This document shows, one piece after another, positions 6,508 to 9,275 of a DNA stretch of 9,275 bases (its first letter is position 1; each line of letters starts with the position of its first letter). Source of the stretch: Pseudomonadota bacterium (lineage in GTDB: Bacteria; Bdellovibrionota; Oligoflexia; Oligoflexales; Oligoflexaceae); assembly GCA_029556045.1 (NCBI GenBank), contig JAKQGS010000131.1, positions 1 through 9,275 of the forward strand, read 5' to 3'. The position numbers were made by a program, and so were the translations under genes. A model generated the notes under the pieces. That model did not search any database. It was given only the letters and a program-made list of their open reading frames with translations, and was not told the DNA's origin.

Positions 6508-8582
6508 GATACAGCCCCTAGTGCAACAACTATGATATCTATAATTTTAATGCCAATAAATGGCGCCACGAGTCCACCAAGACCATAAATCAATAGATTC
6601 CTTTTTAAGAGTGCTGACGCTCCGAGCGCGCGATATTTCACCCCTTTAAGGGCTAACGGAACCAACAGAATAATGATCAAAGCGTTAAAAATGACTGCGC
6701 TTAATATAGCGCTATGGGGAGATTCGAGACCCATGACATTTAATTGACCAAGGGGGCCTGTTTGTCCCCCTGTCGCATATAACGTCGCGAATATTGCGGG
6801 AATGATGGCAAAATATTTGGCGACGTCATTGGCCACACTAAAGGTGGTTAAGGCGCCCCGTGTCATGAGGATTTGTTTGCCAGTCTCAACGATCTCAATT
6901 AATTTCGTCGGGTTACTATCCAGATCCACCATATTCCCGGCTTCGCGGGCTGCCTGGGTCCCCGTGTTCATGGCGACCCCCACATCGGCCTGGGCGAGGG
7001 CCGGTGCATCATTGGTGCCATCTCCTGTCATTGCCACCAAAAGTCCTCTATTTTGCTCGTCGCGAATGCGTTTTAATTTGGCTTCTGGGGTGGCTTGCGC
7101 CATAAAGTCATCCACCCCTGATTCCGCAGCAATCGCAGCCGCTGTTAAAGGGTTATCCCCGGTGATCATCACGGTTTTAATTCCCATCTTCCGCAGTTCG
7201 GCAAATCTCTCTTTAATGCCTCCTTTAACGATGTCCTTGAGATAGATAACCCCCAAAACCTGGGCATCCTCACAAACCACCAAGGGTGTGCCGCCATTTC
7301 TTGCAACGTCATTGGCGATGTCTTCCACCTGGCTGGGAAGATGCCCGCGCAAAGATTCGATGTGTTTTTTCACCGCATCGAGAGCTCCCTTGCGTATTTG
7401 CACCACCTGGCCGTCGCGTTTGATATTGATGCCACTCATGCGGGTATGGGCTGAAAATGGTATAAAGTCGATTTCATGTGGGGTATAATTTTCGGCCCGC
7501 ATATTGAATTTTTCTTTCGCCAACACCACCACTGAACGGCCTTCCGGTGTTTCGTCACTTAATGATGCGATTTGGGCCGCCTTGGCTAGTCGATGTGGAT
7601 CGATGCCCTCTGCTGCAACAAACTGATGGGCCATGCGATTACCTAAGGTAATCGTCCCTGTTTTATCAAGAAGCAATACGTCAATATCACCAGCAGCTTC
7701 CACGGCCCGTCCACTCATTGCAATCACATTTTTTTGAATCAAACGATCCATGCCGCTGATGCCGATGGCACTTAACAATCCTCCGATTGTGGTTGGTATA
7801 AGGCACACGATCAGAGACACCAGGACGGGCATCGTCACGATCCCGGAGAGGTCTTGTAAGGCTGCCCGACCCGAATAGTCTGCAAAGAACTTTAAGGTGA
7901 CAACCGACAGGATAAATATGAACGTTAATCCAGTCAGCAAAAGTGATAACGCAATTTCATTGGGTGTTTTTTGCCGTTTCGCCCCTTCCACAAGCCCGAT
8001 CATTCGTTCGAGGAAACTTGAACCTGGGTCGGCCGTGATGCGGATTAAAATGCGATCGCTGATAACCCTTGTACCACCGGTGACCGCACTGCGATCGCCA
8101 CCGCTCTCCCGAATGACTGGGGCTGATTCTCCCGTAATAGCCGATTCATCAACGGTGGCGATGCCATCGATCACTTCACCGTCGCCGGGAATGACATCAC
8201 CGGCCTCGCAAATCACGGTATCCCCTTTTCGCAATTCCGTGGCATTGACCCTCTGCTCATCGCTTCCCATGATCTTACGAGCAATGGTTTGCGCCCGCGA
8301 TGCCTTGAGGCTTTCAGCCTGTGCTTTACCACGGCCTTCCGCAATTGCTTCAGAAAAATTGGCAAATATCACAGTAAACCAAAGCCAAAGGGATATTTGG
8401 CAATCAAACGATGAAAAATGCCCCTGAGACATTCCTATCACGACGGAACCGGTGGTCATTATCGCCCCAATTTCCGTAATGAGGATGACCGGGTTTCGCG
8501 CCAACACACGGGGATCGAGTTTTTTGAACGACTCGACCATCGCGCTCCGAACCATCTCTCGGGTAAACATCGACTTGCGCAT
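6504..8582 (-). CDS. kdpB: KdpB, P-type ATPase catalytic subunit of the K+ pump
   Basis: KdpB hydrolyses ATP to drive K+ import through KdpA in the inner membrane. All P-type ATPase signatures are present in 692 residues. Membrane helices 1-2 lie at about 33-53 and 63-81. The actuator loop contains TGES (150-153). Helices 3-4 (about 208-232 and 250-275) carry the LIPTTIG motif (261-267). The phosphorylation site is [10 protein letters not shown] with Asp306. The nucleotide-binding domain shows FSAHTRMSG (376-384) and KGA (398-400), followed by MITGD (472-476) and TGDGTNDAP (519-527). Three C-terminal helices close the protein. Length and the KdpB-specific FSAHTRMSG separate it from heavy-metal P-type ATPases. 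The start is supported by AGGAG at 8589-8593, 6 nt upstream and overlapping the kdpA stop. The TGA overlaps kdpC. No key residue is missing. Confidence 0.98.
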   Translation of the reverse strand: MRKSMFTREMVRSAMVESFKKLDPRVLARNPVILITEIGAIMTTGSVVIGMSQGHFSSFDCQISLWLWFTVIFANFSEAIAEGRGKAQAESLKASRAQTIARKIMGSDEQRVNATELRKGDTVICEAGDVIPGDGEVIDGIATVDESAITGESAPVIRESGGDRSAVTGGTRVISDRILIRITADPGSSFLERMIGLVEGAKRQKTPNEIALSLLLTGLTFIFILSVVTLKFFADYSGRAALQDLSGIVTMPVLVSLIVCLIPTTIGGLLSAIGISGMDRLIQKNVIAMSGRAVEAAGDIDVLLLDKTGTITLGNRMAHQFVAAEGIDPHRLAKAAQIASLSDETPEGRSVVVLAKEKFNMRAENYTPHEIDFIPFSAHTRMSGINIKRDGQVVQIRKGALDAVKKHIESLRGHLPSQVEDIANDVARNGGTPLVVCEDAQVLGVIYLKDIVKGGIKERFAELRKMGIKTVMITGDNPLTAAAIAAESGVDDFMAQATPEAKLKRIRDEQNRGLLVAMTGDGTNDAPALAQADVGVAMNTGTQAAREAGNMVDLDSNPTKLIEIVETGKQILMTRGALTTFSVANDVAKYFAIIPAIFATLYATGGQTGPLGQLNVMGLESPHSAILSAVIFNALIIILLVPLALKGVKYRALGASALLKRNLLIYGLGGLVAPFIGIKIIDIIVVALGAVS

Positions 8583-8591
8583 GAAATGCTC

Positions 8592-9275
8592 CTAAAATGA
8601 CTTTCCATTCAACATCAATAGATGCTCAACAACTGGTCCCAAAGCGAGTGCGGGAAAAAACGTTAATGCACCAACGATAAGAATGACGGCCACCAATAAG
8701 ATCGCAAACAGACCGTTGTCGGTGGTAAACGTGCCAAATGACGGAGGCGAATATTTTTTCTGGACCATATTGCCGGCAATTAAGAGGACTGGAACAATGA
8801 CGGCATAACGTCCGATCAACATAGCGACACCTAATGCGAAGTTGTAATAGGCGGTATTGGCATTCAAACCAGCAAAAGCACTGCCGTTGTTCCCGGCAGC
8901 AGACGTGAAAGCATACAAAATTTCGGAAAGACCGTGAGGGCCTTGGCTGGATAACGATGATAACGCGGCAGGATAGACAGCCGAAATCCCTGCACCAATC
9001 AGAATCGCTGCGCTGGGGGCTATGATGGCAATGAGGACCATTTTAATGTCATAGGCTTCAATTTTTTTTCCCAGGTATTCAGGGGTACGTCCAACCATCA
9101 ATCCCGATAGAAAGACCGTAAGGATAACGAATAGAATCATGCCGTAAAGACCGCTGCCAACGCCGCCGAATACAACTTCTCCCATCATGATATTTAACAT
9201 CGCCATGCACCCAGCTAACGGTGACAACGATGAATGCATGGCATTCACCGACCCATTGCTGGCAGCCGTGGTCAA
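8592..9275 (-). CDS. kdpA: KdpA, K+-translocating subunit (C-terminal 227 residues; N-terminus off window)
   Basis: KdpA is the channel-like subunit that selects and moves K+ in the KdpABC complex. The window holds the last 227 residues, roughly 40% of a usual protein of about 560-600. The frame is open at the right edge; the TTG there is an internal Leu codon, not a start. Visible family features, numbered within the fragment, are the third filter region NGSVNAMHSS (7-16), GEVVFGGVGSGLYGM (32-46), GLMVGRTPEYLGKKIE (58-73) and the fourth filter region SAAGNNGSAFAGLN (125-138), plus several membrane helices between and after them. The stop (TAG) lies 9 nt before kdpB, and the kdpB ribosome-binding site runs into it, so the two are tightly coupled. 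The operon promoter, any kdpF and the KdpE operator should lie to the right of this window. Confidence 0.97.
   Translation of the reverse strand: MTTAASNGSVNAMHSSLSPLAGCMAMLNIMMGEVVFGGVGSGLYGMILFVILTVFLSGLMVGRTPEYLGKKIEAYDIKMVLIAIIAPSAAILIGAGISAVYPAALSSLSSQGPHGLSEILYAFTSAAGNNGSAFAGLNANTAYYNFALGVAMLIGRYAVIVPVLLIAGNMVQKKYSPPSFGTFTTDNGLFAILLVAVILIVGALTFFPALALGPVVEHLLMLNGKSF

Noticed and set aside
7897..8427. Plus-strand open frame of 176 codons opposite kdpB
   Set aside because: It is antisense to the KdpB actuator and membrane region and shows no independent coding evidence.
9273..9275. TTG at the right edge as the start of kdpA
   Set aside because: The residues that follow match the middle of KdpA, so this is an internal Leu codon in a gene cut by the window.

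Overview
The window is a stretch of bacterial chromosome of roughly 50% GC. It is dominated by a leftward (minus-strand) kdp potassium-uptake locus: the end of kdpA, then complete kdpB, kdpC, kdpD and kdpE in the canonical order. The cell is probably Gram-negative. The edge gene encodes a lipoprotein with a classical lipobox, no Asp after the Cys and a long Pro/Glu-rich tether, and KdpD has the full sensor-kinase architecture with a periplasm-sparing four-helix membrane block. I cannot place the organism more precisely from the sequence alone.

Layout from right to left (direction of kdp transcription): kdpA C-terminal 227 residues (8592-9275, running off the edge), kdpB (6504-8582), kdpC (5968-6507), kdpD (3287-5971), kdpE (2589-3290). 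kdpA and kdpB are 9 nt apart; kdpB/kdpC, kdpC/kdpD and kdpD/kdpE each overlap by 4 nt (ATGA), so the pump and its two-component regulator look like one translationally coupled transcript. A hairpin with a short T run directly after the kdpE stop (2555-2589) probably ends it. KdpA, KdpB and KdpC form the ATP-driven K+ pump; KdpD senses K+ limitation or envelope stress and phosphorylates KdpE, which switches the operon on. The operon promoter, any kdpF and the KdpE operator lie beyond the right edge.

Left of the operon is a 237-bp spacer with a terminator, a second imperfect hairpin and a candidate leaderless promoter. It leads into a minus-strand AAA-type ATPase with a C-terminal DUF4143 nuclease-like domain (1179-2351). 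Convergent to it is a small plus-strand membrane protein ending at 1107 with an uncertain start. An AT-rich divergent spacer (517-849) holding an 8-bp inverted repeat and a perfect TATAAT separates it from a minus-strand lipoprotein gene (1-516) whose C-terminus is off the left edge. The lipoprotein frame is open through the left boundary.

I see no tRNA, rRNA, CRISPR array, insertion sequence or phage gene. The kdp part is ordinary. The less explained parts are the lipoprotein, the small membrane protein, the AT-rich spacer, and the unusual residues next to the phospho-acceptor Asp of KdpE.
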